This document shows, piece by piece, positions 1 to 13,453 of a DNA stretch of 64,000 bases. Made by a program: the position numbers and the translations under genes. Source of the DNA: Pyronema omphalodes (lineage: Eukaryota > Ascomycota > Pezizomycetes > Pezizales > Pyronemataceae); contig JAJJXM010000009.1 of the NCBI GenBank assembly GCA_024516155.1, positions 806,001 through 870,000 on the forward strand. The letters run 5' to 3'. The notes beneath the pieces are model-generated. The model was not told the origin of the DNA, did not search any database, and saw only the letters and a list, made by a program, of their open reading frames with translations. Each line of letters opens with the position of its first letter. Within the stretch, counting starts at the first letter, position 1.

Positions 1-716
1 TGGACAGTTGTAAAGTTAACAACACAACTTTGCAAGCGTTGCAAGATATTCCATGAACACCGAACATTGAACATTGATTGGCGTTCCAAGAGGTAAAGAA
101 AATCTGATACAAAGTTGGGGGAGAAACACCCACTCCAAATCTTGTGTTGCTTTATTCATTCCTTGCTTCTGCATCCTGCGAAAAAAACCTTAACTACTTA
201 CAAATACACAATATCGAACCACGGTAAAACACGGTGAAAGTATTCCCAGATGAAACAAAACAAAAATCGCAAAATCAAAACAAAGCCTCAAAAAAACAAA
301 ACAACCACCCAGGCTTAAACAAGACAAACGAAACCCGACAACATGCCTATGTAGCATAGCAAGCATCTCATTCAAACAAATCCCGAATCGCAAACACAAC
401 AAATTTTTGGATAAAAAACAAAAGAAAAGGGAAAATGAAAAGCAAAAACACCGTTGAGAATCCCAGATTGTAAAAAACCCCCCAAAACATAAAAAAAATG
501 TAAAAAAAGAGACGGTATCATCATGTCATGTGTCTAAAATATTCACATCAGATGAACACATGAAACCCACACGCTTATGCAAGCTGCGGTTAAAACTTCC
601 TTGATATCTTTGGCAGCCTTCGACAAGGTTTCCGCGATTCTGATCCCGAATCCAGAATCCTAGTCAAAGTCTTTTCCTCCCATAACATCCCGCCACTAAA
701 TAGATTAAGGGAAGTC
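1..716. other. 3' flank of the SEB1-like gene, no gene seen
   Basis: A-rich low-complexity sequence downstream of the minus-strand SEB1-like stop codon. It probably includes that gene's 3' untranslated region. Short open frames here have no recognisable protein character. Confidence 0.5.
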
Positions 717-3700
717 CTATCTTCCGGCGGGTGGCTGAGTATTTCCCGTGAAGCCAGGATACTGGAAACCCGCCACTCCATTCATCATAGGAAGCTGAAA
801 TGGGAAGCCAGCACCAAAGCCCGGAGTGGGAGGAGCAACGCCAACACTCTCGCGTCCAGGTGGTGCTCGTTGGCTGTTGGGGTCGACAACTTTGTGGTGC
901 TCAGTGCCTCCGTTACCTGCGTTATTGCCATTGTTCCCGTTGCCGTTGTTGTTTGCATTCCCATCCTTACGACCCTTTCGATTGTGGGGACCATTGGAAT
1001 CATGCGTGGAACGAGGACCCTTGTTTCCCCCGGAATCGGTGGGGAATCGCTTGCTGATCGCTGCAGGAAGAATGATGTTAGCGGATATATTCTTTTCCTT
1101 AGATGTTCCAAATGCAGATACGGAAGTGGTAGCGAAGTGATAAACACAGGGGAGTGGCATCCATGCATCCGCTGTTATGCGTCTTGTGTATCCACAGTTT
1201 TGGTGGTGTGTTTACTTGTCGTACTTTGTGCCTAAACAAAGAAAAGGGACGCGTATGATGGGGTATGGATATACAACATAAAGAGATGTGCATCATCATA
1301 CCTTTCGAGGAGACACCTTGGCCAATCTCAATATCTGGCTCTTCGACGCACATTCCTCCCTGAAGAGGTTGCCCACCGGTACCGCCGTACTCCGCCGAGA
1401 CCATCCACCGCTGATCCGCCTCGGTGAGACGATCAATAGGAATGACACTGACACCGGTCTGATAGTCGCTGCAATCTCGGGGACCGAAACCGACACCCCA
1501 ACGGGTCTACGCGTCACCAAGTTAGAAATAACATTCACTAACGTTAATCGAAATGACTCCACTTACCCTAAGCGTCATATTGTCTGTTCTGTATGTCTCC
1601 ATACCAGACTTTGCTTTAACGGCATCCTCACGCGTTAACATTTTGATAAATGCATGACGCTTGTCTTGGTTGACAATGCATGATTGCACCTGCCCAAATT
1701 TCTCAAACAACTGCCGAAGTTCATCATCGTTGATACTGTTCAAGTATCATTAGTCTCTGAGATCTGGCCAAGATAATCCGGTGCCTGAAAACTTACGTTA
1801 CACCGCCTACAAATAGAGTTCTACTGAGGACTAGATTTGAATATCAATCAGCATTTGAAATACCCCGTGCACGAGTGATACCTACCTCTTACGCTGTTGG
1901 GACCAATGTCGTTGACAAACTGAACATTCTTAGGAACCTTAGGAAGATTCTGTTCACGCTGAGGAGGCGGAGATGAGACGACACTGGCAGTTCTCTGCGG
2001 ACTACGTTCCCTGCCTTTATTAGGCGATGAGCCGTTGGCGCCGCCTCTACCCCGACGGCCACCTCTCTTGTTACCACTACGCTCGCTATTTCCAGAGTTC
2101 ATAGGTCCCGGAGCACCCCCTCTAGATCCAGCATCGTTGCCCTCATACTCTCCATAAACGGGACTTCGTCGCCTAAAGTTGGGAGGCGATCGAGGTTCTT
2201 CACGTCCAAATCTACCAGGTGATCTAGATCGAGATCTTCCACGTCTTGCAGCGCTATATCTAGGAGGTGACCTCGGAGGAGGTGAGTAACCGCGATCCCT
2301 TCCGCGATCCTCAAAACCTTGCTGCTGCTGTGTTTGCGCCTGTTGCTGTTGCGCACCAGCCTGCGGCCACATTTGCTGGGGTTGTTGCGCGGCAGCACCA
2401 AGGGCAGCACCAAGATTAGGCATCTGCGGCATCTGGAATCCCTGGGCAGTTGCTCCAAGTAATGCCTGAAGCGCCGGTGCAAACTGGGGGGTATTTTGAA
2501 TACCGGGCTGCTGGAGGAGAAGCTGCAGGAGTGCAATCTGTTCCATTGACATCTGCGGCTGTTGGGGCTGCTGTGTCTGTTGCATAAACTGAGGGAACCC
2601 GGGCTGGGCTGGGTTCGGCGGAAACATCATTTGAGGCATTTGAAGCATGGGAGGAGGTTGGTACGCGGGTAGACCATTGGCATTGGGTGGAGTTGTAGTG
2701 AATGGCAGGCCGAGGGGAGGTGGTGCAAGCGTGACAGGAACCTGGGGAGCTTGAGGCTGGGTCGTAGGAAGGGAATATTGCGGGACTACAGGAGCAGGAG
2801 GTGGGCTACGGTCCTGCTGAGGAGGGTTTGGTGGTGGTGGCGATATAACAGATTGGTTCTGTTTGGCCATCTGGGCGATAGCCTGTAGCATTGCAGCGAC
2901 ATCTGCAGAAGAATTTGATTGAGGCTGTGTTGGTGCTTGTGCAGGCGATTGGGATTGCTGAGGCATGTAATTCTGGAGGTGTCTTGGTGGAGAGCCTGGT
3001 GGAGTTGATGATTCATTTACTGTTTAATCAAACGACGTCATTAGCTGTGATCTAAGCAGCGGATGACGGCGATGCAATGAACATGATCGCAACGCAATGC
3101 AGCGGCAACAGGGGTTGCACTGTGCTCAGTGCATCACTCGCAGCAGACATGATGGGTGCGCAAAGTGAACGAGGCTGGAAGACGTGTGGGCATCCAAGCG
3201 TCCCAGCGACGGGTTTGAAAATGGAATACGGAGGCGGGCTTACTCTGGGCTTTCCACATAGGGCTGGATTCCATCTTTTGCTTCACCTGTTTTAGGATTT
3301 CGTCTGGGAATGTGAGACTTCTCTCCCAAATGGCATACAGCTTCTCAATTTTGTCCTAGAAAGTGACACATCCTGTGTAAGTCGAGTTCTCTACAATCAT
3401 TACGGATACGATGTTCATCGAAAGCAGGTAACGGGGAGAAGGGTATTATGGATGCACTCAAGCGGAGCATCTTGCCACCAACATCAAGAGTTGCCGGTGG
3501 CCGTCATCACTTGACTTTACGGCGATGCTTCTCTTTATATAGACATCCACGTATTTTTCGTGGCCGGTTCAAAAACGGCAAGCGTACCTTGTTCTCATCT
3601 GGAGGCGCGTGCTGCAGAATGTCGTTCATCAAAGGAATAAGCAGGTTTGTAATTCGATATACACCGGCAGCAAATGTTCCATCTGGCGCGTTTGGAGACA

Positions 3701-4032
3701 CATCCTGATTGTTCTTTTTGGCGAGTTCTAGATACTTTCGCGTAATGGAATCTACAACGTAGAGTGGGCCTAATTTATGTGTTCCGGGGCATTTCTTGAA
3801 GTGTGTATATAACTTTTGAATGATAACAGATTCGCTCTATTTTACACCATGGGGGGTCAGCGTGATTCGTACTACAATGCGCTGTCGTGGAGCGATTTCG
3901 GAACTGTACCTGAACGTTATTGACACATAGGTCTGTGATGAAGGCGATCTTAGAACCCGATACACCAGGAGGTTTGGTCATCTGCATAGCTAGCAGAGCA
4001 GCCTCTAGGTCGGCCATCATTACGGAAGACAT
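717..4032 (-). CDS. seb1: SEB1/NRD1-like RNA polymerase II CTD- and RNA-binding termination factor
   Basis: Eight exons join in frame to 789 aa: 3910-4032, 3588-3836, 3244-3355, 1886-3019, 1797-1830, 1567-1735, 1302-1506 and 717-1060 (complement). Residues about 1-160 are a CTD-interaction domain (PPGVSGSKI, then LGPLYVVDSITRKYLELAKK). About 165-390 is Pro/Gln-rich. About 395-450 is an RS-like stretch. An RRM follows from about 541 (RTLFVGGV RNP2; HAFIKM RNP1 side), then the family hallmark WGVGFGPRDCSDYQTG and a Gly/Asn-rich tail. Known for the family: binds Ser-phosphorylated Pol II CTD and GUA-type RNA motifs and promotes 3'-end formation and termination in the nucleus. Exon 5 is only 34 nt. 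Introns 2, 3 and 7 are 224-241 nt, long for this window. The start precedes the CID directly, as in relatives. Splice sites are inferred. Confidence 0.9.
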
Positions 4033-7000
4033 GGCGAAGGAAATGTCCAGCAGAGACCAGTACGTTTACACCGATCGGAATTTAGATTTTAAGAGCGAGA
4101 TAGACAGTGGCGTAAGAGAGGCTTCCCTACAGCCCGAAGAGGATGACGGTGATAGCGCGGAGGTCGCTTAGCAACTTATAATTCCTACTCGCGTTTGTTC
4201 CTCTTTTTAATCGCTATCGCGCTCTGTACAGCCGGTGCGAAGTTGATATACGGCTTTCTTTTATGTACGGAGACGCGTAACAGGTGCGACACAATCTAAG
4301 GATCGGGTGGCAGCAACCAGCAGTACACGCCAGCGAGCAATCGATCAAAATTTGATTCAAAGTCTCTGCGTGATGAGAGGTGGCGAACTTATGATCTGGG
4401 GAAAGAACACAGATCCGGACAGGAAAGCGTGAAATTTGTTGTTGACGTGAAAACGTGTTGGAGAGGTGTTGCGGAGTACAGTTGGGGGAGATGAGTTGGG
4501 TTGGAGGTGGAGGGAAGGTCGGCGTTTCGGTTGCAGGAAGAAATGAGAGAGAAGATGGTCAGATTTCGTTGCCAAGCTTTTTGGAGTTGACACAAGAGGC
4601 AAGGAGGGTTACCGTCGGTTGACACTATGAGTAGCAACTAGTGTTCACAGCGTGCCGAGATGAACGCTGACTGGGCGAGAGGCACACGGACAACGGAAAG
4701 AAACACAGCCTCTTCTGCGATAGAAGTAGACTTTTCTGACTGTCTTATGAAAGCTTTGAATTGATTTCATGTTGAAAATCATGGTTATCGTTCGATACAC
4801 ATATTCTTCAATAGCCACGGCACTGTCGCTCCAGAGTCAATCGGGCATGCACATAAAGTAACCGGACAATTTAGAGGCCAATAGCAATACTTTCCCTGCG
4901 TACGTGATATCCTGGAAAAAGCAGAATTTCATATTGCACCATAGCTAGACGAAACTCTGATTCATCATCCGGATCTCCGGTTGTAACAACCAATCTCGGC
5001 TCAATGTAACGAGGCTTCTCGCTAGTGATACAACATTTCGAGCAGTGGAAACTACATGCACCCATAATATGATTGGGCTGGATACAGCACGACATAAGAG
5101 ATCAGACAAATCATTTTAACCCTGTTGAAATAGCACGTGAACGAACGGTTCTGACGGGATCATGAGATATCACATAGGTTGAGCGTCCTGGACAGAGATG
5201 CGTTGCTACAATTTTTTGCTTTTCAAACTCCAGTAAGATAATTTTACCCAAGAATTTTCAATCTGCGTGATTATTTACTTTCGATTGAGATTCTAGCTTA
5301 CGTTTTCACCGACAAGCCCCTTAACAGAACCGTGATAATTTCCTTTCATTTCGTGAGGTACCACATCTCAAGGTATCAACTTCCAAGACAAGTGTTTCAC
5401 TTGCACTAAAAACAGTACAAGACAAAATAGTTTAATAAAATCCCCTACATAACCGGTTATTAGCATTCCTGTACTTGACACATTCCAGTACCGAGTGTTA
5501 TCATTTTGTGACGCTGTAGATAGCACAAGAGATACAGTACGAGTCAAAATGAGTTGAGGCATTTACCCAATAAGATAAAATAAAAGAAAAAATTGCATCA
5601 TCCATAATAGATCCACCACTTTAGAACGCCATGACATAGATAATTCATAGATAACTCGCGTATTCACCCACTTTTCTTAGTCACAGAATATCAATCGATG
5701 TAATATTATCGAGTGATATTGAATGAAACAGCACCATTTATGGAACTCGCCTAGCTAATCTTCGCAGAGGAATTTGCCACATTTAACATGGCAAATTTCA
5801 CATTTATTCCCTGGAGATATATACTAGTGTGCGTCGTGGGAACACACTACTATGAATAAAAGTCTATAATTCCCAAGTGAATTGACAACTTCTAGTTACC
5901 TTTGCTATCCCGCCTCACTATTCATGTGTAGAGCCTTATTATTAACTCTATGTTGTATCGAGTATATGCGGTAGTATCTGCCAGACCGAAACAAAGTCAA
6001 CAATAACCGGGTGCATCACAATGACTCACCCACCTCCAGAGATTTCAATACATCAGCCGCATCCCCGACCTCCGCAATTATCCCTCGGAATAAACCTCCG
6101 GTCGGTCATTTATCAATCCATCTATATATTCATTCAATATCCCCGTCTTCTATATCAACATTTCTTGTAGATCACCACTCGATGCCATTAGAAAAGTTTT
6201 TTTCAAGGTAACTTAATTACTTACTGATATTCGCCATTTAGGATCCCAAACCTCGGGCCTCTTTCTATACGATTGAAATCTAAGCCTAAGACTAAGTGAT
6301 GTCAATAAGATACATATAGCAAAATAATGAAAGCTTAACCAGAATTATCAAATCCCAGGCCCGCCCTCAATAGCAGGAATGACTGCCCTATGGTACCATG
6401 CACCTTAACCCGCAGGATATCAATTGTTTATATAGCCTCGTAGCTTATCGTGCTTTGTTTAATACAGGCTAGAATTATGGACCATATGCTGCTCCAGCCT
6501 GCCATCGGATTACAGTGGATTACAGCGGACGCCTTGATACATGGAACTTGATGTTTAGATATATCGATATACCCAATAGAAGGCCGTGATTATAAGTCGA
6601 CAAGTCGGGATGGATAGCCTTTTTTTTACGGAGCACTTTGTGCTAACTAATTAGGCACATTTTGCTTATCAAATCGCCATGAAAGTATTGTGGCCAGGGG
6701 GGGGGGGGGGGTGCATTGACATTAACTAATGATATCCTATCCTATTTGGGGAAACGGGAGGTTGTTAACAATAAGTTATCTTCATGTGCATCCAAAGTAC
6801 TTACACAGAAGCTTTTACTCATTTTGGTTCGGAGCCTAAAAATTGGAATCGATTTTCTGCGCCTTAAAGATTCTCAATTACTTCGGAAATGATCATCGTA
6901 ATATAATTTAGTGTGTAGATGCAGTAGATGCAGATGCAGATGCAAATGCAGAATATCTACTATCCCCTGGATTTGGCTGTACACATGTCAATGTTTATTA

Positions 7001-9680
7001 ACTTAATAAATCATCTTTCAGACGAAGCCATAGAAACCTGGTTATCCGGATGTTGTCATTATGTGATCGTGGTAAATATTTAGATGTACTTTTGTACAGC
7101 TGTTCATCCGAGTTTAGATTACCTCGGGCTGAAAGTTTTTTTGGGGTTCATTTCATTTAAGGGCGAATTGGGAAACGAGAAAAAGAAACGAGAACCGATT
7201 CTCTCAGCTCTTATTTTAAGCTGCTAAACCGCTGTGTACATGGGACCCCTGTTGGTATCTGTGGATGACTCTAATACTCTCGAGTCCCGGACCCGCTTAG
7301 CAGGGTCGATATCTTTAATGTGAGTGACTCATGACACAATACTAAGTACCGGAAGCAATTAAAATCAAAAATACTTACAAAATATATCCACATCTACATC
7401 GACATCGTCAGCAAAACTAAACTCCATATCCATATTCAAAACTACATGGTCGTATTTTATATCTATAACTCTAGAAAAACTTTCCATTCCCCCATCCATT
7501 TTCTGTCCTCCCTCCTCCTTCAATTCCTCGCCACATATCAGATCCAACAAATTATTAAACCATATCCAACCCGTCGATCACATCCGATCCAACAACAATC
7601 CCGCAACGATCCCTCAACGATGCGGTACTACGGGGGTGGCGACCCTCAGGTACTGCGGTATTGCGGGGATGGCGGTACAGCGGGGATGAGGATCGATAGC
7701 GGGGTAATCGGCATTCTTGCATCCTCGCATCCTGGCATCCTGGCAGATTCGTTGCATACATACTGAGGAACAACTCATTCACATGTGCTTTTTGGTTTAC
7801 ATACTAGCCGCTTATGGAGATTAAGCGAGACGCAGCCAAGCAGTCAGGCAAGAGGGCAAGTAAGCGAGTGGATGATGATTTGAGGATGAATTGATGGATT
7901 GATGGGGCGGGATATGAGTGTGGGTGTGGGTGTGGGTGAATTTAATATAAAGATGGGCATTTATTGGTGGCGCTGGAAATCATCATGTGTCATTCGATTG
8001 GAGTTGCAGATGTATGTAGATCCATGTACCGCGGTAGGAAGGGTTGTTGGTTTATTTGATGGGAAAGATATAGATATCAGGGGTTTGGAATTCTTTTTCC
8101 TTTTCTTTCTTTCTTTTCCTTTCTTGGACGAACCTACTTGAAACACATTTTTCCTCATTAAAAAAAGCCTGAGAAGGCAACTGGATTCACACATTACGTC
8201 ATATACCCAAGTAGTCAGCATCTTTAACACATGTGCCAACTTTCCAAAATATCCAAAACCTCTGTAAATCAATCATACACATGCTAACCCTAATAACACC
8301 AACAACAAAGTATATATTCCTAATCCCTTCTTGCTTCAATAGCGGATACAAACATCGGAAGCCCGGGAAGTCGGGAAACATATGTGGTTCTAACTCCTGA
8401 TTAATTACAAGAAGGTTCGTCCATTTATCACAAGCAGCTATGTAACTAGGCACAAGGGTAGAGGTAAGGAACTATGAATGAAGAATATTTATTTCTTTAT
8501 TTCTTTATTAACGTTTTTAACCCTATGGTTATGACGTATTTTGCCATAAGATGTTTTATACATTTTTAAAGCCCCTGGGGTTTATCCTAGAGTCTTACTG
8601 GGAGTAGCATCAGAGCGTACAGGATGCTTTGGACTTGTAGGATCCCGTCATCTTCTTTCTGGTGAACATTCCCGTCTACGTGTTTTAAACCCCATTTGCT
8701 CAAGTGCGAAGAATATGGTTTTCGAACTGCAGATAGCCTTCTTATGGAAGTTTAGAAATTTAGAAGTTTAGAAGTTTAAAACCGGAAGAACTGGAGAAAC
8801 GGGAGGAACTGGTGGGGTATATGTGGAGTACCTTGACCTTGGCTTTGATATGGACTCGGAAAAAAAAATAGAAAGTAAGGAAGGAATTTGTTTAGCATCA
8901 TCAAATAACCCCACAATACCCAATTCCCAATCCCAATCCACTATACATCCTACTATATCTCCCCATCTCCCCATCTACCCATTCCCATCCCTGTCGATTT
9001 CAAACCTCCGATCATAAGCCATAAGCCATAAGCCATCCCTAAGCGTACAAGGGATGAATTAAGGATGCCCATGTGATTACGGGGTAAAATCTAGCCAAAA
9101 TTTTGGCTGGGTCTATGTATAGCTGTTGATATTGGGCGTTATACCAGTGAATTTGAGGATTTGGAGATTTGGGGACTAGGGAGGGAGGCTTTGTCTTTGT
9201 CTTTATTTTTGTCACATGAGAATGGAGATATGGGATGAGTGTATGCCCATAACCTGTGCGATAGAAGGACTGGAGAATGATGGGATAAATTGGGGAACAG
9301 CGAAAGAATATTTATTGATGCCATGATTTTTATAGTGTCGTTGGATTTCTTAGCTTTCTGGTGATTCGGGCTTACACAACTATGTAGATCAAATATATTT
9401 TTATACTGAAACTTGTTGAATAATACCGGTGGGTAGAGTACTGTTCGCCTTGGATAATATGTTACTAAAAAGCCCCGAATTATGTATTATCTCCCATCAT
9501 CATAGCCCTATTACAAGCACCGCCGTAACTAATAATTTATTGATTAATTATATGCCGACCGAGGCCTGAAAATAATACCGGTAGGTGCCGGGCTATTCGT
9601 TATGCAGAATATACTCCTACTAGCTCTTAAGTTATACATTACACCTCGACATCATAGCCTTATTATAAGCCCTGTAATGA
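4033..9680. other. 5.6-kb spacer without a recognisable gene
   Basis: Holds the SEB1 promoter and leader at 4033-4700, then AT-rich sequence with many stops. A 15-G run lies at 6697-6711. Short open frames, for example a Cys-rich 74-codon frame on the minus strand at 4871-5095, show no family resemblance or credible splice pattern. I see no tRNA or rRNA here. Confidence 0.5.
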
Positions 9681-11244
9681 CTAATAATCAAAAGCCACAA
9701 CCCTCCTCTGTTCCATTCCCCAAACCCTCGCCACTTCCCCTTCATCAAACCTCAAGCCTTTACACAATCCATCCCACCTCTTCATTGCAAGAGGACTAGG
9801 AATTTTCTCCCCCGTATCCAAGCTTCTTAGATTCACCCACCCATCTTGCTGTGCCACAACCATAAGCCCTCGTTTAACATCCACATCGAAACCCAGGCCT
9901 AGTGAACTCCCCTCCCCTGCAACCTGTCCATAATCTCTCAACGCTCTACTAGTAGCCCCAAAATTTGCACTCGGTCCCTTTTTGTGAGGATACCGGAGAT
10001 CGTAACTTGCACATCTTTGCAGTCCGTTGACTATAATACGGTTCTGTGTTAAGTTTCTGATATGGGTAACCGGACCACCGTGTCGGAACATTACTACGGG
10101 TCTATTAACACGACCGGAACGGATATCGAAGATGCGGATATCACCGTCTCGAGAACCGGTTAGGTATGGATATGGATCGCTGGGGAGGAAGGAAATGGCA
10201 AAAACGTCGGATTTTATGGGTTGGAATGTCTGCTCAAGGTTACTGGGTCGGACCTCAATGTGAACGGCGCCCTGGTTGGTACCGAGGGCGAGGTCCCCCA
10301 AAGGATTCGGTGAGGCTGCAGAGGTCCAGACTGAGGTGATGTTATGATTTCTATTGAAGCCGAAGATAGCAGGGGCAGGATGGAGAATGTCGGAGCTGGA
10401 AGGGTTCCAGTGACAGTAGATTGCGGGAGGTCGGTTTGGTCCGCCCATGAACGTTGCCCTGGACACTTATTAATAACCATGGAGTCAAATCATAGGAAAG
10501 TTAAGAACGATTGAGAAACTTACACTACCAAACCTTGTCGATTCACAGATACACTACTGATTTGACTCCGTCCGTGTATAATCTGGGCCGACTCTCGCAT
10601 ATTAACCTGTAAACCCCCTTCCTGGTTCTTTACCAAAGGTAAAAATCGTACATCCCCTGCTACTGTCCCTGTTATACAGAATTCTGCACCATCATCTTGT
10701 GTCTGCGTTGTAAATGCCGATAACTTCACTCCCGGATCTGCTTCCCAAACTACCTTCCGCTGTAACCCCCGGGCATAGATGGATCGTATTGCTTCTGCTG
10801 ACCGGTCGCCGGTGAGTTCGCGGTAGAAAGTTGCACGGAAATACGGGTTTGCTTTTAGAGGTGTACGGCGGGTACGCTTAGCACGGTGAAGAGTGAGGCT
10901 GTTGAGGTCTTCTATTCTCTATCGTTCGATTCAGTCAGCTTTACCACCCTATAAGATTCTAGAGAGCCTGGTGAAGTCTGGCATCCGAATGCAAAGACCA
11001 ATTGAAAGTCAGAGCTGCAGCAAGAGGGGGCGGAGGTCATACTCGCTTCTCGCGATTCTTTGCTGCAATGGAAGTATTCGTATGAAACGCGGCAGTAGGA
11101 GCAGCATGATGCGGTAGGATCTTGAAGTATTTTTTCTTTTCAGGGTCTTTTTCACGTCGGCATTAAATCAGCAAGCGACATTGAGCGTGATAGATAAGAT
11201 TAGCTACCGTAGTAAAACCCAGGGATATCCCTAGGTGGCTGCAT
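9681..11244 (-). CDS. DCAF4-like WD-repeat protein (putative CUL4-DDB1 substrate receptor)
   Basis: Four exons give 437 aa: 11208-11244, 11043-11146, 10524-10918 and 9681-10458 (complement). The 37-nt first exon encodes MQPPRDIPGFYY plus one base. Its splice to PEKKKYFKILPHH rebuilds the IPGFYYDPxKxxYFKI signature at the N-terminus of DCAF4 proteins. The C-terminal half has WD40-like blades, clearest at about 265-295 (VFAISFLPSD ... TGSRDGDIRIFDIRSG). Family knowledge: DCAF4 proteins bind DDB1 and recruit substrates to CUL4 ubiquitin ligases; the substrate here is unknown. The gene is tail-to-head with ORC5, about 0.6 kb away, so it has its own promoter. The assignment rests on the N-terminal motif and WD architecture. 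A plain WD40 protein of other function is the alternative. Confidence 0.8.
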
Positions 11245-11869
11245 TATTGTCAATTGTTTTGTAGGTTCGGCAAATAGACATACTGAGTTCGTCGCGTTGC
11301 AAAGTCGTGCTTAGCTGAAAGGTATGACGTTGTGCGGAATATTCCGAAGGATTTGCACGGCTCACGTGGCGTCGGTAAACTAGGCTAATTTAAGATGTAG
11401 CGCCGAATTTGAGTTCACAGCTCGCCGGCCGCAGAGGTCAAGTTTAGCGCACTTTTCGAGTCTTCGAGCGGCCGTCAGAACATGGGAAAGTCGGATGGAG
11501 ATCTCGGGATGGGCTTTCGGATAAACCGAGAAAAAGCTCTACGGGATGCATAAGACGAACGCAGGTACGGAGTGCATCTACTCTAAAGCCCGTTGCCGGA
11601 TTTGCGGGGTGTGACTAGTGGTTTAGCGTATTGCCACCAACCTTTCTGGATTCGAATTCTCGATCTGAGATTGATCCGCAAACATCAAGGCGGATTTGAA
11701 ACATAACGTCAACGGAAATCTAGTCATCGAAGCTGCGAGCTGTGGGGGGAATATCAAAAACGCCCGCTTCTGCTGCTGTCTATAAACCAACTAGAGCTAT
11801 AATGTACTATGCTATCCATACCGGGTATGCCATCCTCTCTCTCTATCCTAAATTAAACCATCCCAAAGC
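11245..11869. other. Spacer between ORC5 stop and DCAF4-like start
   Basis: About 0.6 kb containing the DCAF4-like promoter and the ORC5 3' flank. It is more GC-rich than the large spacers. I see no gene in it. Confidence 0.5.
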
Positions 11870-13453
11870 TCATTCAATCATGTAATCCTCAATGTCAAAC
11901 TTCACACTCCGCGCAATTCCTCGAATATATTCCCAGCCTACATTCACCTTCCACTTTGCACTACCGTCTAATGGGTCAGAAGATGTCGTCTTTACCATCA
12001 GTCGTAAGGATGTTAATGTTGCTATCTGGTGTTGTATATCAATCACTGCTGGGACTTTCTCCGGAGTGATTGAAGGAAATATTGCTAATAAACGTTCGAC
12101 CATGAATGGTTGTGCTCCTAGGAGCTTACGTTGCATCTACTAGGCTTAAATAAAGCGCCCATGATACAGCGGGGAAGGATGGTTACCTTGCGTGTTCCTG
12201 GCTTTTTTGATCCGCCACCACGTCGTTTCTTTTTACCATCTGTACCCTTGGTAAAGAGTTGAATATCGTATCGAGCAGGGTTGTACGAGGCGAGATAGGC
12301 GGCGATGAGGAGGAATTTGGAGTAGTATGGTAGATCGTGGGCTGGTAACAAAGGTTAGTATTACCCCAACAGAATGCAGAAGCCCAAAATACATTTGACA
12401 ACCATCCTCTCGGCTGATGTCAATGGAATGACGGTATCAATCACAGCATTCTCGCTGCGAAACATCTCCTTATGGTAAAGGTATAAACTAGCATAATTCC
12501 TAGTTCCATATTCTCCTCGTGCGATAGGTTGTGTAAAAGCTGACCAGTTTTTGGTGACAGCAGATCTGAATCGTACAATATCCTTTGCAGCCCCCTTCGC
12601 CAAAGAGTCCCAAACAGTAGCACAAAACTTTTGCCACACGTAAAGCTCTTCTTGTTTATCCTCATCCGTCGGCTCTTCATCGTCTGACTCCTCGGGGTTG
12701 ATATTTTTAATTGGCAAAGGGTTCTTGCTCAAAATTTCTATGCTTTCCTCCCTGGTATAAGGCGTAAAATGTACATGTGGTATCTCGGCCGAGCTGAACT
12801 GCCGAGGGTTGGGCGCGGATATAATAAACACCACCGAGAGCTTCGGGATCTGTGAAAATAACCATTTGTCAGACCATGCCGCGGCGGGTAAATAGTGCGT
12901 TCTTACGTATTCCCCCATGCGCTTTAGGGATGCAATTAAGGTGGGACTTGGCTCGAGTTGCCGGTCGATACGGTCAAGTACCTGGTTCGTGGATTAGTTA
13001 AATTTAGATATATGCTCCGTGGAATGTAGTACTAAGAAGTGTTTCGTCTCATTACTGTCTTTGAGGACACTTTGTAGGAATACTGTTAAATTGCTGACGT
13101 TCTCTGCCTTTTGTAATGTTGCATCAGGGTGAACCTCGCTCGCTACTGTCGACGCAATTCGCTCTGTGAGTTGTCGAGCTGTGATGCATTCATGGCAGGA
13201 AATCCAGGAGAAGCTCGCCGAGGATTCTTCGAGTAGAGTTTTGAGTATTAAAGTTTTACCGGTTGCTTCGAGGCCGTGTAAAACGAACGCCGGAGGACTG
13301 GGCAAGCTGTTCTTTTAAAAGTTAGAATTTAGTCGCGTCGTGGATGATTGAGGAAAGACGCACATCACCTATCAACGCAGATAGTTGAGTTATTTGTGTT
13401 GTCCGGCATGGATATCTGCTCTCAATCGCGTCGAAAACATCCTGCGATAGCAT
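11870..13453 (-). CDS. ORC5: Origin recognition complex subunit 5
   Basis: Six exons make 440 aa: 13364-13453, 13033-13311, 12907-12981, 12393-12849, 12187-12341 and 11870-12136 (complement). The N-terminal AAA+ ATPase has Walker A GLEATGKT at residues 43-50. A Walker B-like HFLVLDRIDR at about 119-130 is rebuilt only after splicing a 51-nt intron. [14 protein letters not shown] marks the sensor-1 strand. The C-terminal ORC5 domain includes [19 protein letters not shown] and the hallmark [20 protein letters not shown]5 is a core subunit of the six-part complex that marks replication origins and loads MCM in G1. The length is normal (yeast 479, human 435). The first donor is GTGCGT, and an overlapping GTGATG alternative does not keep frame. 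The upstream 150 bp hold several CGCGT cores. Confidence 0.94.
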
